Origin: Epiperipatus broadwayi
Taxonomy: Eukaryota; Onychophora; Udeonychophora; Euonychophora; Peripatidae
DNA length: 64,000 nucleotides
Assembly (NCBI GenBank): GCA_028023455.1
Contig: JAQFVV010006313.1
Span: forward strand, 2,955,147 to 3,019,146
Direction: 5' to 3'
A program made the translations under genes and the position numbers. A model generated the notes under the pieces. The model searched no databases. It was given only the letters and a program-made list of their open reading frames with translations, and was not told where the DNA came from. Below, one piece after another: positions 13,039-24,515 of this stretch; position 1 is the stretch's first letter; every line of letters starts with the position of its first letter.

Positions 13039-14480
13039 ATTTCAATTAAAAAAAACTATTGCCTGGAGAAAAATGTCTATATCTTTAAGGATTTACTTCA
13101 GGAAAAAAAATGTAAATACTGTTAAAAAAAAATAAAAATAAAAATTATATTGTGCATATTAAAAAAAAAGTAAAAATCAAACAGGGTAATACAAATAATA
13201 GACTGCTTTAAATTTATACTTTATCAAATATCCAATAATTAATATTAATTAAAATATGTCCAGTATTTAGTATTAATTTGATAATCAAAAAAATAATTTA
13301 AAAACATTTCATAATTGACTTTTTAATATTCCCTCTAAAGTTTTATATTTTTGGGGTGTGTGTATGTATACGTCTATATTGGTATAATACTTTTTTTTTC
13401 TAATATTAACGAATTATTGCATTATCGTATTGGAAATTATTTCTGGATGGTGATAGCTAAATAAAAAAAAATAAATCCAGCCAAAGATATGTTCAGATAT
13501 CCATAACATATGTGAGTGGTTTACGTATTCTTAAAGGTCTGTAATTTTTGCACTTGAAATTCCATTTCATTTTTATGGTTTTTTTTTTAAATTTTATTAA
13601 GTCATTATTTAAACTTTTAAAGTCATTATTATATAACCTTTCATTCCACACTTATTCTGGTTGCATATCATTTACCACATTTATATATAAGATTGTATAT
13701 CATATGATGTACAAAAGAGTTTCCAAATGTTCCAAATATTGTTAATTCACGAGAGTTTAATAGGATACAATTATATAAGAAGTCAAAATGAACACAAATC
13801 ACTCTCAACTAGAAGGTGATGCAAAATTGTAGAGAATCATTTCTATATTCAAAATAAACACAGTTATTATTTTTTTAAGACCAGCCCTAAAAAATTTACA
13901 CGACTAATAATTATTATAAAATATATAACTTTTTTATTAGCACTATCATAGTGTTCATAATTTTTATAAGCAACTAAATAAATTTATAATCATGGGTGCT
14001 TATAGAAGTGATTCTGTTGCTGATCAGTGTTGTTCTGGATGAAATATTTTTTTTAGTCATAAGCACAGAGATATCAGCATTACTCTGTTACATATAGCTG
14101 CATCAATATAAAGCTTATTAACACTTCTAAATATTAATTTATTATTTCTTTCACTTTGTTCATAGCAGTATATTATGAAATATGAGCATTCAACATACTG
14201 AAAATTTTTTCTTGGTTATACCAATACATCATAGAACAAACAATGGGTAGCTAATAAATCATTTCAAATTATTTATCAAAAACCATCTTTTTAAGATGTG
14301 TTGGGTCAGCTATAAATTACTTATTGACTTTTCCAATTTTAGCAGACACAAAACTTATAAGATTCATTTTTATCTATTAGGTAAATAAATAAATGAAAGT
14401 AAGTAAAAAATCATATACATATATAATGGGTTTGAATTAGCAGAAATAAAAGAATGGTGTTAAGTATAGTAAATGTAATA
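13035..14480. other. AT-rich stretch, nothing recognised
   Basis: No open frame of note. Short homopolymers and TA repeats near 14481-14540 only. Confidence 0.5.
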
Positions 14481-14642
14481 TATATATATATATGTGTGTG
14501 TCCTGTGGTATAAGAAAAAGCTATATATATATATATATATGAAGCAGATAATCTGAAGCTCAGATTACGCTTCACGAGTATCAATAATCATTGTACCATC
14601 TAACAGGGTTCAAAATCTATCTTTCCATCATCATCATCATCA

Positions 14643-17408
14643 TCAACCATTATCAATACACTGCAGGATGAAGGTCTCTCCAAGTTTAATCCATCTTCTC
14701 CGATCTTTAGCTTCTTTTCTCCACAACACCCATGCACATTTTCTTATTTCATCCATCCATCTCACATGTGGTCTCTTTCTGGGTCTTTTACAATCTCTTG
14801 GAATCCAGTTTAAAATTTCAATTGTCCATCTACTATCATCTCTTCTAGAAATATGTCCAGCCCAACTCCATTTCAATCTTTTAATTTTTTCAATAAGATC
14901 AGTAACACCTGTTTGTTGTCTTACCCATACATTGCGTTTTCGATCTCTTCTTGTTACTCCCAACATACATCTCTCCATACTCCTTTGAGTGGTCTGAAGT
15001 CTCTGTATTGCTCTTCTATTAAGTGTCCAAGTCTCAGATCCATAAGTAAGAACTGGTAAAACACATTTGTTAAAAACCATCCTTTTCAAACACATAGACA
15101 TATTTCCTTTTAGTATCAAGTTATTTCTACCAAAAGCACTCCAACCAAGTTTAATTCTATGATTAATTTCCTCCATTATGTTTCCATCTGTATTAATAAT
15201 CTGACCAAGGCATTTGTAACTGTTAACTTCTTCTAATTCTTCATAATCAATCTTTATTTTCATATTTTGAGCAAATCGATTAAACATTACTTTAGTCTTT
15301 TTAACATTTATCTTTAGTCCTACTTTTCTAGTTTCATCTGCTAACTCCTGCAACATTTCCTGCAGCTCTGAAGCATTATTTGCAAAAACAACTACATCAT
15401 CTGCAAAATCTAAATGACTTAAATACTCTCCATTTACTTTCACTCCTTTAGTTTCCCATTTTAATCCACAAAATACTTCTTGCAGGACTGCTGTAAAGAG
15501 TTTTGGGGATATGGAGTCACCTTGTCTTACACCTTTCTCAATATTGATTTTTCCAGTATCATTATGTAATCTAATTGTTGCTGTTGCATTTTTATAAATA
15601 TTCTTTAAAATATGACAATATCCTGGATCTATACCTTGATGATCCAATGCTTTAATCACTGAAGAAATGTGTATAGAATCGAATGCCTTTTCATAATCTA
15701 CAAATCCAAAACATAATGACAACTCATATTCATTTGTCCTTTCTATGACTTCTCTCAATACCTGGATATGATCTATTGTACTAAAACTACTTTTAAATCC
15801 AGCTTGTTCTCTTGGTTGGTGAAAATCCAAAGTTCTCTGCAGATGAGTTGTAATTATCTTGGTAAAATTTTTATATAAAATGGATAAAAGGCTGATAGGT
15901 CTGTAATTTCTAATATCTTCTTTATCACCTTTTTTAAATATTAATATTATTACTGCATTCTTCCAATCTTCCGGTACATCTTTATCATTTAGACATTTGG
16001 TATATAACTTTGCTAAAATTGTTTCTATTTCTTCACCTGCTTCTTTTAATATATCAATTATAATTCCATCATTTCCTGGAGTCTTTCCTTTCTTCATACA
16101 CTTAATTGCATGTCTCACTTCTTCATTTAAAATTCTGGGCAATTCGGAAGATGTAATAGATATAGGAGGTACTTGTTCTTTATTACTATATAATTCTTGA
16201 TAAAAATCTTCTATCAATTTCATGATGTCATCTCTCTTTTTAGTAAGAATTCCATCTTTTTTTCTTATTGCAGATATAAATTTCCTACCAATACCAAAAT
16301 GTTGTTTAACATTTTTGAGACTTTTATTTTCTTCTACAGCTTTCCTTGCTATTTCACAGTTATACTTTCTTATATCATTTTCAACTCTTTTCCGTACCAT
16401 TTTACAAAATTCGAGATATTCAATTCTTTTTAATACATCATTTTTGTATATCTTCATATTCCTTCTTTTCTTCATAAATTCTCTAGTCTCAGTAGAAATT
16501 TTATTAGTCAATTGCTGCTTTTTTTTACCAGCTATGTTTGTTGCAGTTTTTAAAAGTGTATCAGTTATTTTCATATTAATTTCATTCAAATCTGAATCAT
16601 GTTCAAAATCTCCTAACACTTGAAACCTATTTGTAAGTTTTAATTTAAATTCATTGGAATGTTTCTGAAGATTAGGAATATCAACTGTAAATATCGTTTT
16701 TCTTAATAATTTTTGTCTCTCTAGTTTTACATTAACACGTAACTTACTAATTCGATGATCACTTCCTGTGTTAAATTTATTAAGAACATTACAATCTTGA
16801 AATATGTATTTTCTGTTAGTCAAAATATAATCCAATTCTGCTGTACCTTCATTTGGATGCTTCCATGTCCATTTCCTTTTAATATTTTTCTCAAAAAATG
16901 AATTCATAATATAAAGTTTTTCTTTTTCTGCAAACTCCACAAGTCTATGTCCTCTCTCATTTCTATTACCATAACCAAAATTACCTACAGCAATTTCATC
17001 TTTCATTTGTCTACCAATTCTAGCATTAAAGTCTCCCATAACAATTTTAAAATGCTGTTTACTCTGATCAAAAGCCTTTTGTACATCCATATAAAAATCT
17101 TCTACTACTTCATCACTATGAGAACTTGTTGGGGCATAAACCTGAGTTATCTGCATTTGGTATCTGCTATTAAGTTGTATAACTAATCTTGCCACTCTGT
17201 CTGATACACCATCAATCTCCACAATATTGTTCTTCCACTTTTTATTTATAATGAATCCTACTCCACTTGTATTTCCAATATGTGTGCCTTTATAATAGAG
17301 TATATGTCCACTTTTTAAATCAATTGTTTCTTCTCCTTTTCTTCTAACTTCACAAAGTCCAATAATGTCCCATTTAATATAAGACAGTTCTTCTTCTAAT
17401 TCTTGCAA
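14643..17408 (-). CDS. RTE retrotransposon endonuclease-reverse transcriptase, one early stop
   Basis: A 921-codon frame counted from a TTG; the natural start is the ATG at 17462-17460, giving MTFYLGTYNC and then an in-frame TGA at 17432-17430 where copy 2 has AGA (Arg). Apart from that nonsense change the frame is open to the TGA in the 3' repeat. Domain order by residue of the 921: apurinic-type endonuclease, with CE at 19-20, YAPTS at 91-95, GDFNARIG at 125-132 and SDHR at 216-219; then reverse transcriptase with NYRPISLL at 501-508, motif A FGFVDYEKAFDSI near 567-579, GVRQGDS at 626-632, and catalytic FADD at 668-671; then a C-terminal region with YGSETW near 789 and GHISRRDD near 851. 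Known role: nicking of target DNA and target-primed reverse transcription. Length matches RTE proteins (about 950-1000 residues). All catalytic residues I can check are present, so a single reversion separates it from an open protein; whether it is active is unknown. Confidence 0.92.
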   Translation of the reverse strand: MQELEEELSYIKWDIIGLCEVRRKGEETIDLKSGHILYYKGTHIGNTSGVGFIINKKWKNNIVEIDGVSDRVARLVIQLNSRYQMQITQVYAPTSSHSDEVVEDFYMDVQKAFDQSKQHFKIVMGDFNARIGRQMKDEIAVGNFGYGNRNERGHRLVEFAEKEKLYIMNSFFEKNIKRKWTWKHPNEGTAELDYILTNRKYIFQDCNVLNKFNTGSDHRISKLRVNVKLERQKLLRKTIFTVDIPNLQKHSNEFKLKLTNRFQVLGDFEHDSDLNEINMKITDTLLKTATNIAGKKKQQLTNKISTETREFMKKRRNMKIYKNDVLKRIEYLEFCKMVRKRVENDIRKYNCEIARKAVEENKSLKNVKQHFGIGRKFISAIRKKDGILTKKRDDIMKLIEDFYQELYSNKEQVPPISITSSELPRILNEEVRHAIKCMKKGKTPGNDGIIIDILKEAGEEIETILAKLYTKCLNDKDVPEDWKNAVIILIFKKGDKEDIRNYRPISLLSILYKNFTKIITTHLQRTLDFHQPREQAGFKSSFSTIDHIQVLREVIERTNEYELSLCFGFVDYEKAFDSIHISSVIKALDHQGIDPGYCHILKNIYKNATATIRLHNDTGKINIEKGVRQGDSISPKLFTAVLQEVFCGLKWETKGVKVNGEYLSHLDFADDVVVFANNASELQEMLQELADETRKVGLKINVKKTKVMFNRFAQNMKIKIDYEELEEVNSYKCLGQIINTDGNIMEEINHRIKLGWSAFGRNNLILKGNMSMCLKRMVFNKCVLPVLTYGSETWTLNRRAIQRLQTTQRSMERCMLGVTRRDRKRNVWVRQQTGVTDLIEKIKRLKWSWAGHISRRDDSRWTIEILNWIPRDCKRPRKRPHVRWMDEIRKCAWVLWRKEAKDRRRWIKLGETFILQCIDNG

Positions 17409-17459
17409 TCTTCCTTCACTTGAAAGTGATCAGCAGTTGTAAGTACCTAAATAAAAAGT

Positions 17460-17462
17460 CAT
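17460..17462 (-). promoter_or_regulatory. Natural ATG of the RTE ORF (copy 1)
   Basis: The same ATG-ACT-TTT context and the following LGTYNC are conserved in copy 2 at 53368, which identifies this as the ancestral start. In copy 1 the frame is closed ten codons later by TGA. Confidence 0.7.
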
Positions 17463-17495
17463 CATCAAATGGCAGCCTGGGTCTGCAATCAGGGG

Positions 17496-17566
17496 ATTCT
17501 TAGCACCCTCCGCCTTCGGCCACCAACCACTGCCTTGGTTGGTGACTTTACAGCCTCCTGGGAATA
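17496..17566 (+). repeat. 71-bp RTE leader block, inverted in copy 1
   Basis: Begins ATTCTTAGCACCCTC and ends CCTCCTGGGAATA. The centre is a perfect hairpin CACCAACC-8 bases-GGTTGGTG. Copy 2 (53262-53332) has the same block with the same first base, but there it is in the sense direction of the RTE, while here it is antisense. Sequence on the ORF side (cctgattg...) is continuous in both. Confidence 0.85.
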
Positions 17567-17970
17567 AGGGCCATGCTTTATTTTTGTCTGTCATAATTGT
17601 ATATATGCATTGGAAAAATATTTATCATTTACACAAACATTCATTCTGCCTTATCAGGCACTGAGAAGAAAGACCATGGTGTTTCTTGATCTTAAACTCA
17701 GAGGTAAAAAGCCAATAAACTCACCACGCTGGCTAATGTGTGTTGGTGAGCAGCCCATCCATGTTCGTATACTATATGAATAATCACATAGTAATAACAG
17801 CTGCAACGACAAGAACGTATGGAGTGGACATTAGGAATTTGCCCTGCTCGGTTCCTTTAAGGCCTCCAAAAGGAATCAAAGGGTCTCCTTTCAGTTCCTT
17901 TCTGCAGCCTATCTTTCCATACTTGTACACATACCCGCTATTTATCCAGAATTTTTTTTTCTTTTGACTT
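17567..17970. other. Less AT-rich block upstream of the RTE, unassigned
   Basis: About 17640-17950 is clearly richer in G+C than its surroundings (for example gccctgctcggttcc and aaggcctccaaaagg) and contains a 75-codon plus-strand frame that I do not recognise. It could be extra RTE leader, another repeat, or flanking DNA. Confidence 0.35.
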
Positions 17971-19870
17971 TAATATTAATCCGTTTTGATAGAATAAAAT
18001 TAATAATTTGGGGAAAAAAGTGAATCAATAGAGTTGTGGACATGCAATGATAGATAGATTTAATCACAATATACACATATTTTTAATGTACTAATAATGT
18101 TTATATGAATTAATTGGGAAATATGTATTTAAAGTTTTATATATTTTATTCATCATGGAGGCACAAGATAACGCAATCGGATTGGAAATTTCTAGAAACC
18201 TTGCTATAAAATTTAAAAGAAAGAAAAAAGAGGGAAAACAAAGAAAAAAGAGGGGAAATTAATTAGTGTAAGTCAAATAAATCAAAAGTGCTATGAATAA
18301 AAGTCACTTATCCATTAACATAAAATTAATCTATCTAAGAAATCTTTACAAATACTAAAATAGAATGTAAAACAATCATTCAAGAATTTTTCAGACCGAT
18401 CGCATCGTCTTAAATTTCTTATGAAACAAAGGTGGGCTTGCTGTAAAAAAATAGCTATTGTACCAAAATTATACATAGTTTCAGGTCATAAGTTCGAAGT
18501 GCATTGCAACATTCGAAGGGATTATATAAATAGTGCAAAAATTGGATTGATCAAAAATCCAAATCTGAATCTGCTTAGTTTTTAGCTTAGTCTGAATCAT
18601 TAGTTTTTTTGTTTTTTTTTAAGAAAGAGCTTGTTTAAATGATTTCACACCACTCTTTACGCTAGACTGACTGATGAGTAAAACCATCGTGCCTTTCCTT
18701 TTTGCCGTTCCTGAACCACTCTCTATGGAAATGCTTCTTTAATTTAAATGAAACCTTGAACTATTTAACTGTGCCCTGAACCTCATCTGGAAAAATATAC
18801 TACCTGTTGTTAATTTCAAACCACGTCAAAAAATATAAGGAACAGTTACATCAGAATGGAGTCAAGAAAGTATTACAAAGGTAATAGTGCCGCCTCACAT
18901 TTATCTTGTATACCTTATGTATATTAATTGTAACTAAAATTTAACGTAAACTAAATTTACATTCTTATAAAAGTAACTTACCTATGTAGTAATCTTTAAT
19001 CCACTTTCCATGATTCTTTATAAAACTAATCATATAATTCTCTATTAGCCTCGCAAAATTTTTATTTTAAAATGGTGCAGCATTGATTTTCTATATAATT
19101 ATAATATATATATATTTCTTTTTATTTCCTTCAAGTAATATGCTATTAATTTATTCTCCAACTCTGCAAATGTTTTAAATTTAGCTAAGTCTCCTGTTAT
19201 TTTTTTAAAAAAGGAGTGTCATTTAATTAATTAAATTATAAATTACTATATTATATACTAATAAGTTTTTTTAATTATTTATTATAAAATTGTACATTTG
19301 TCGGATTGTAAAGTTTTAAAATGTTATTTTTCTTAATATCATAGTATTGCGGTTTGATGGAGGGTGGAAAACATTTTCCACATTAATAAAAAAAAAAGTA
19401 AATTATTTAAGATCGCAGATTTTGGAAAATTAAAAAGTAAAGATTATATATATATTTCATATGTCATTTTATGTTTAAAAATCGCCTAAATTAATACTCA
19501 TTTATCGAATAATGATTCCCAAGTATTATCAGCCATGTAAATAAGTAAATTAATGGTATTAACAATTTTGTTTATCCCTTTGTGTCCAATCCAAAAGCAT
19601 GTTAAAGTTTAAGTTAGATGGCGTAAGGTTGAGAAAAATTAAGTTCTATATTTTAAATTTATTAAAAGAAAAGAAAACTATTAAAGAGAGAAATCAATCT
19701 TATATTTCAAAATATATATATATATATAATGTCCATTAAGTCAGCTTAAATAATTTGATCATACTATCAAAAAAGGGAATAACTAATACCTTGGGTTAAC
19801 TTTATGCATCAGAAATAACTTCTTACTTATATTGTCCAAGCATTGATAATGTCTGTCTATTTTCTAATTG
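17971..19870. other. No gene seen
   Basis: AT-rich sequence without supported features. CTGATGAG at 18671 lacks the rest of a ribozyme core. Confidence 0.5.
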
Positions 19871-19889
19871 TGTGCTCTTCGTCCAAAAT

Positions 19890-20170
19890 AAGCATCAGGA
19901 AAGACCGGAGCCATTCATTCGTTGCTTCCAGTTCGTGATAGAGGAATAGACCCTGGACCATGGGCCTGCTTAATAATGAGATTTTTGCACCACCAGTGAG
20001 ATCCCATGCAGGCTGAATATTTCTTCGTTCCAGTGACCAATCTCTGTAAATTTGGAATGTGGCAAGTCGGTCTCATGTGATGCAAAACAAAAATCGAACT
20101 TCCATTTGCTACTCTCGTAAGACACCATGATGTCTCATAAATGAATTTCTTTAATATAAAACAGCCTGCA
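19890..20170 (-). mobile_element. Possible SINE or other short repeat
   Basis: A GC-richer island. On the minus strand TGGTGTCTTACGAGAGTAG followed about 20 bases later by AGTTCGATTTT is roughly tRNA-like (A-box-like then B-box-like). Neither box is good, so this is only a candidate. Confidence 0.25.
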
Positions 20171-20596
20171 CATTAGCACCACCATTACCCTATCTCATTT
20201 TATTTTTTTATTTAACTCTGCCTATTCAATTCAGTAGTTTGACATTGTGATCACTTGAGCTGAAGTACATGTATTTAAATGTTATAGCTGAATTTTATAT
20301 TTAAATCTATAAATTAATGCGTTAGTATCCATTTCTGGATAACTAAAATGCTCAGTATACCTTTCCCTTATGTTCCATCTGAAATATAAAATCGTTATTG
20401 AGGTATAATGTCATAACGCAATAAAATAATTGCGTATACAAAATGTCGGTAATCTATTCCCAGGTTAAATGATTGTTCATAAAAACATATATATTTGCTT
20501 GTAACATTAGGCTGATAATAATTAACGTATTATTCAATTAAATTACTGTAATTTCTTTTTACTCCATTAATGCAATAATAAAGAATTATTGGCATA

Positions 20597-20772
20597 TGTA
20601 TAAAATCGCACTATTAACAAATGTATTAAATAAAGTTATATCTGTTTTAATATACATATAAAACCGCACTGTTAATAAATGGATTAAATAAAATTATATC
20701 TGGTTAAATATACATATATAACCACACTATTAATAAATGTATTAAATAAAGTTATATTTGTTTTTAATATAT
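20597..20772. repeat. Tandem repeat, three units of about 58 bp
   Basis: Three consecutive units share ata-aa-c-cactattaa, aaatg-attaaataaa and ttatatct, ending in a short tatacat. Units differ by a few substitutions. Confidence 0.85.
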
Positions 20773-21039
20773 GAATAAGACTACGAAATACGTAAATGTT
20801 GTAATGCGAGGCTAATATTCGTTATTTGTTCAAACGTAATATATATCATCTACTAACGCAGAATGTATTATTAAACTATATTTAAAATTTTACTCTGGAG
20901 TCATTGTCTATACTATTGATTATGCTTTTCCACAGACACATATCTATACACATTAGGTTGATATGTACCCATAAGCCATAAACAATTTATTATGGATAAC
21001 AATTATATAGATCTGGCCAGTTGCCTAATTAGATTCATT

Positions 21040-21250
21040 TTGTTTCACCGCTGAGCTGTCAGCCGGAAATAATTGAATATGGCATTGTAAAATCAGTATC
21101 GCTAATCATAAATAAAGAAACCTAGGTTTGAATCTGTAGGAAAGAGTTAGAGAGTATCCCTGACTTATGTATCTTGAACATGATCTGACTCGAGGTACAA
21201 CAATAAGATTGTCATCAACAAGAGATTCGAATGTTTCTATCATCAGATTT
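21040..21250 (+). mobile_element. Possible tRNA-derived SINE remnant
   Basis: GGTTTGAATCTG at about 21125-21136 resembles a pol III B box, preceded by GAAACCTA as in a T-arm. The island is GC-richer than its flanks. The A box is not clear. Confidence 0.3.
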
Positions 21251-21526
21251 TCAATAATGTAGAGAGTGGAGAAGATTGACGTCTGTCCATTAAAGTTTGA
21301 AGATTTGCTATCTTAATACAAATTAAGCACTGATTATATAAATATATGGGAAATGATAATCTGGACCAATTGACGACTGCTGTTTCAACAAGAAATATGT
21401 ATATTGGAGTTTTTTTTTTTACATGTATGTGGCCATATGTATTGATTATATAAGATGGAGTGAATAGCTATGAGGAGCTTGAAAATGTGAGTTCAAATCC
21501 TTTCTAATTATATAAAATATTTTATA

Positions 21527-22070
21527 TATAGAATATCAAACAAAATAAATATAATAATCAAAATATTCTAGAATAAATACTAAAAAAATTACATGCCTAT
21601 AAAGTAAAAAATAAAATCTTCGCTACAGCCAGATTGGCATATTATGCCATCTTAAATAGCAATCGACTGTTACAATTTAAATGTCATTAAAATCACATAA
21701 CAGTAATGTTCCCGCATGAATGACCAACTTTTCATAAATTATGAATATTCACACAATTACAACACATTGCTTGTGATATTTATCAAATATGAAAAAAAAA
21801 AATAAAGAGTGATTTTTTTTTATAAATATTACAGACAATGTGTTGAATAAACAATATAATTGTGTGAGTATTGATAATTTGTCAAAAATTTTGGCTATTC
21901 ACATGGGAACATTCATGTTATGTGATTTTAATGAGATTTAAATTTTAACGGTTGATTGCTACTTAAGATGGTGGAAAATGCTGCAGTCAAAAATTTTATT
22001 TCTATTATATATAGACATATTGTTTTTTTGTTTTTTTTTTGTATTTATTCTAAAATATTTTGATTAATAT
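21527..22070. repeat. 545-bp palindromic element (inverted pair of the 8.56-kb repeat)
   Basis: Left arm 21527-21780 and right arm 21820-22070 are inverted copies of each other. Landmarks such as cattaaaatcacataacagtaatgtt on the left pair with acattcatgttatgtgattttaatg on the right. The spacer is A/T homopolymer. The right arm also matches 8560-8815, so this is a multi-copy foldback family. No coding frame. Confidence 0.8.
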
Positions 22071-22118
22071 ATATATCTGTGCATCTAGAAAAGTATTGTT
22101 TACTTACAGTACAATAAG

Positions 22119-22121
<3 letters not shown>

Positions 22122-22190
<69 letters not shown>
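22122..22190. repeat. (TA)n microsatellite
   Basis: About 34 TA units. Confidence 0.97.
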
Positions 22191-22192
<2 letters not shown>

Positions 22193-23460
22193 TTATTCTA
22201 ATTAATATAAGTATATCAACAAGATGATCTATTGTCTGATATATACACTTATATGTGAGGTGGGCTTGGAACAAGATATAGCATAGTTCATGGTTCTATT
22301 ATTTGTGTATTCAGGGTTCATAAATAGCCATATATGATCTCACAATGCCAAATCTTTTGAACATTAAAAAAACATTAGTACATTTAATAATTAAACATAT
22401 TTTGTTTTTATTAATAAAACATTGACATCAAAACGTAAATTTATTTTTTGATAAGCATAAAATGATAAATTGCCATTTCACCATGCTAAAAAATGTGTTG
22501 TTGCAGAATGCTGCTATTTTCCTGATTAGATCTATTAAACCTAAATATAAATTAGTTTTTTTCTAAATATTAAATTGTTAAATGAAAAAAGTGATGTGAG
22601 AAGTGATTATTAAAAATGTAATATCATGATATAAAAATTGGGTAGGGAACAAAACAAAACAGATAACACTATTGTGAATAGCATATGAAATCATTAATGA
22701 AAAAGTTAAAATTATTAAATTATGCATAAGTTAAAAGATGATTATAAATGTATATATTAAGATGTTACAAATTTAAATGTGATTCACTGTGTATTTTCAT
22801 AAAAAATGTTTTAGCTATATTATAATGATGTAAAGGAGCTAATAATTACTGGCATTGTAGTATAAAATTATATCATCTAGATTAGCTTTGAAATTATTAT
22901 CTATAAAGAATATACATTTAAATGAATAAATTTATGAAAATCTCCTATTTAAAATGTATACCATTAATAAAATAAAGTTTTTAAATTTTAAATTTTTGCA
23001 CTTATAAAGTATTATTGTCTAATACACAATGATTATATTAATTTAATAATAAACTAAAATCTAATTCAGTTTTCTTAAAAGTATTTCAGATAAAGACTAA
23101 TAATAACTGGAGTAATTTCAACTTGCATTATCTTTTTTAATGGGAACATTTTTTATTACATCATAGCAATTTTTTTATTAAAATACACAAAGAATATTCA
23201 ATAAATTTTTAATATACATATATATGATAGAAAATCATATATCATTAACATATTAGCCAAAACAACAGAATTTTATTTAAATTTTTCCACAACCATGATT
23301 TTATCTATTAAGAAATGAATCTGAAAATTCAACAAGATACATACACCCAAAACTAAATAGTCTTCTCATTATTCCCTTCAAAGCCAACCTCCTTTATCAT
23401 CAATAAATGAGATGGTAACAAGTTTATTTTTGAAGTGAATGAAGGGAAGGATATTTTGTT
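22191..23460. other. AT-rich stretch, nothing recognised
   Basis: No supported feature. Confidence 0.5.
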
Positions 23461-23461
23461 T

Positions 23462-23464
<3 letters not shown>

Positions 23465-23509
<45 letters not shown>
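23465..23509. repeat. (TA)n microsatellite
   Basis: About 21 TA units, followed by a pyrimidine-rich plus strand to about 23750. Confidence 0.95.
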
Positions 23510-23514
<5 letters not shown>

Positions 23515-24294
23515 CAGATTCTTCACAACCCTCCTCAGACCCTCTTTCCAATCATAGAATCATGGAATTTAAATCTTTTTATCGTCTCTCCTCATATTTA
23601 AATCTTGTGAGAATTTTAAAATTTATTTTCTCTTCCATATTTCTTCCAAATTTTAATCTCTTTACTCACACCTTTCATTTATCTCTTCCTTTAAACTCTA
23701 CTCTCTACAATCTCTTCATATTGTTCAATTTTTCTAAAATATTTTTTTTTCAAAATTGATATCATGATTTTAATTTAATAGAGATAAATACTGATGAATT
23801 GGATTTTTCTCTCACTCCAGAATTGTTCTTCCTTTCTATATATATATATACGTAGTCTGTCCTATATATGTATGTGGACAGACCCTACATGGAATTTCAT
23901 ACACACCATGACACTCCAAAGCAATTTTATCTTTAGAAGAGGAAATATTTCACTAATTTTTTTATAAGAGTAAAAATTGTGTGAATATTATTATTCTTTA
24001 AAATGTACCAATTCTATCAGTTACTCCTTTAATATATCAAAATTGTCTAATTTTTGATGTATCAAAATCTTTTTCTTTTGATATGTAAACCCCATTAAAA
24101 TTTGAATTACCATAGAAGCATTATTAGACAAAGGCCCGGGAAAGCATCTCGAAAGCTCTTTGTTCTATCCAATGCTTTCCACTAAAAGTGCAGGATGGGA
24201 TGAGAAAACAGAATCTCCCTGGTGGTTTTTATAAACCATGGAAGAACCACACCTCTTCATCAACATCTAATGATTATTATTTTCTATTCCAATA

Positions 24295-24515
24295 TTAAGA
24301 GAGAAAAACACCCCCATCCCCCCCATTTTTCCCCTTTTTTCTCCCCACCAAAAATAATTCAACCCCCCAAAAAAAAAATTTTTTAAATATCCCCTCATTA
24401 AAAAAAAAAAATAAAAAACCCAAAAAACATTCTTTTAATTAATTTCCAATCAAAAAAATACATCTTTATATAAAATTTTTATCTCCCAACCCAAACCCCC
24501 AAAAAAAAAAAATAA
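24295..24515. other. Homopolymer-rich low-complexity block
   Basis: Almost every base is in a run of C, A or T on the plus strand, with runs of up to 10-12, unlike both flanks. It may be a real C/A-rich low-complexity tract or poorly polished long-read consensus. Confidence 0.5.

Larger units (their letters stand above)
14626..17566 (-). mobile_element. RTE-clade LINE, nearly full length (copy 1)
   Basis: The element runs leftward. Its 3' end is a (TGA/ATG)n tail (14626-14646 on the plus strand as CATCATCAT...), into which the stop codon of the single ORF merges, so there is practically no 3' UTR. This is characteristic of RTE elements, which lack ORF1 and end in a short tandem repeat. The 5' leader contains the start ATG at 17462-17460 and, further upstream, a 71-bp block (17496-17566) that is inverted relative to copy 2. 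I could not identify a convincing target-site duplication. It is the youngest-looking RTE copy in the window. Confidence 0.9.

Noticed and set aside
14668-17186. Plus-strand frames across the RTE ORF
   Set aside because: They are antisense shadows of the RTE protein.
18671-18678. CTGATGAG as a hammerhead core
   Set aside because: No stem followed by GAAA and no GUC partner within a plausible distance.
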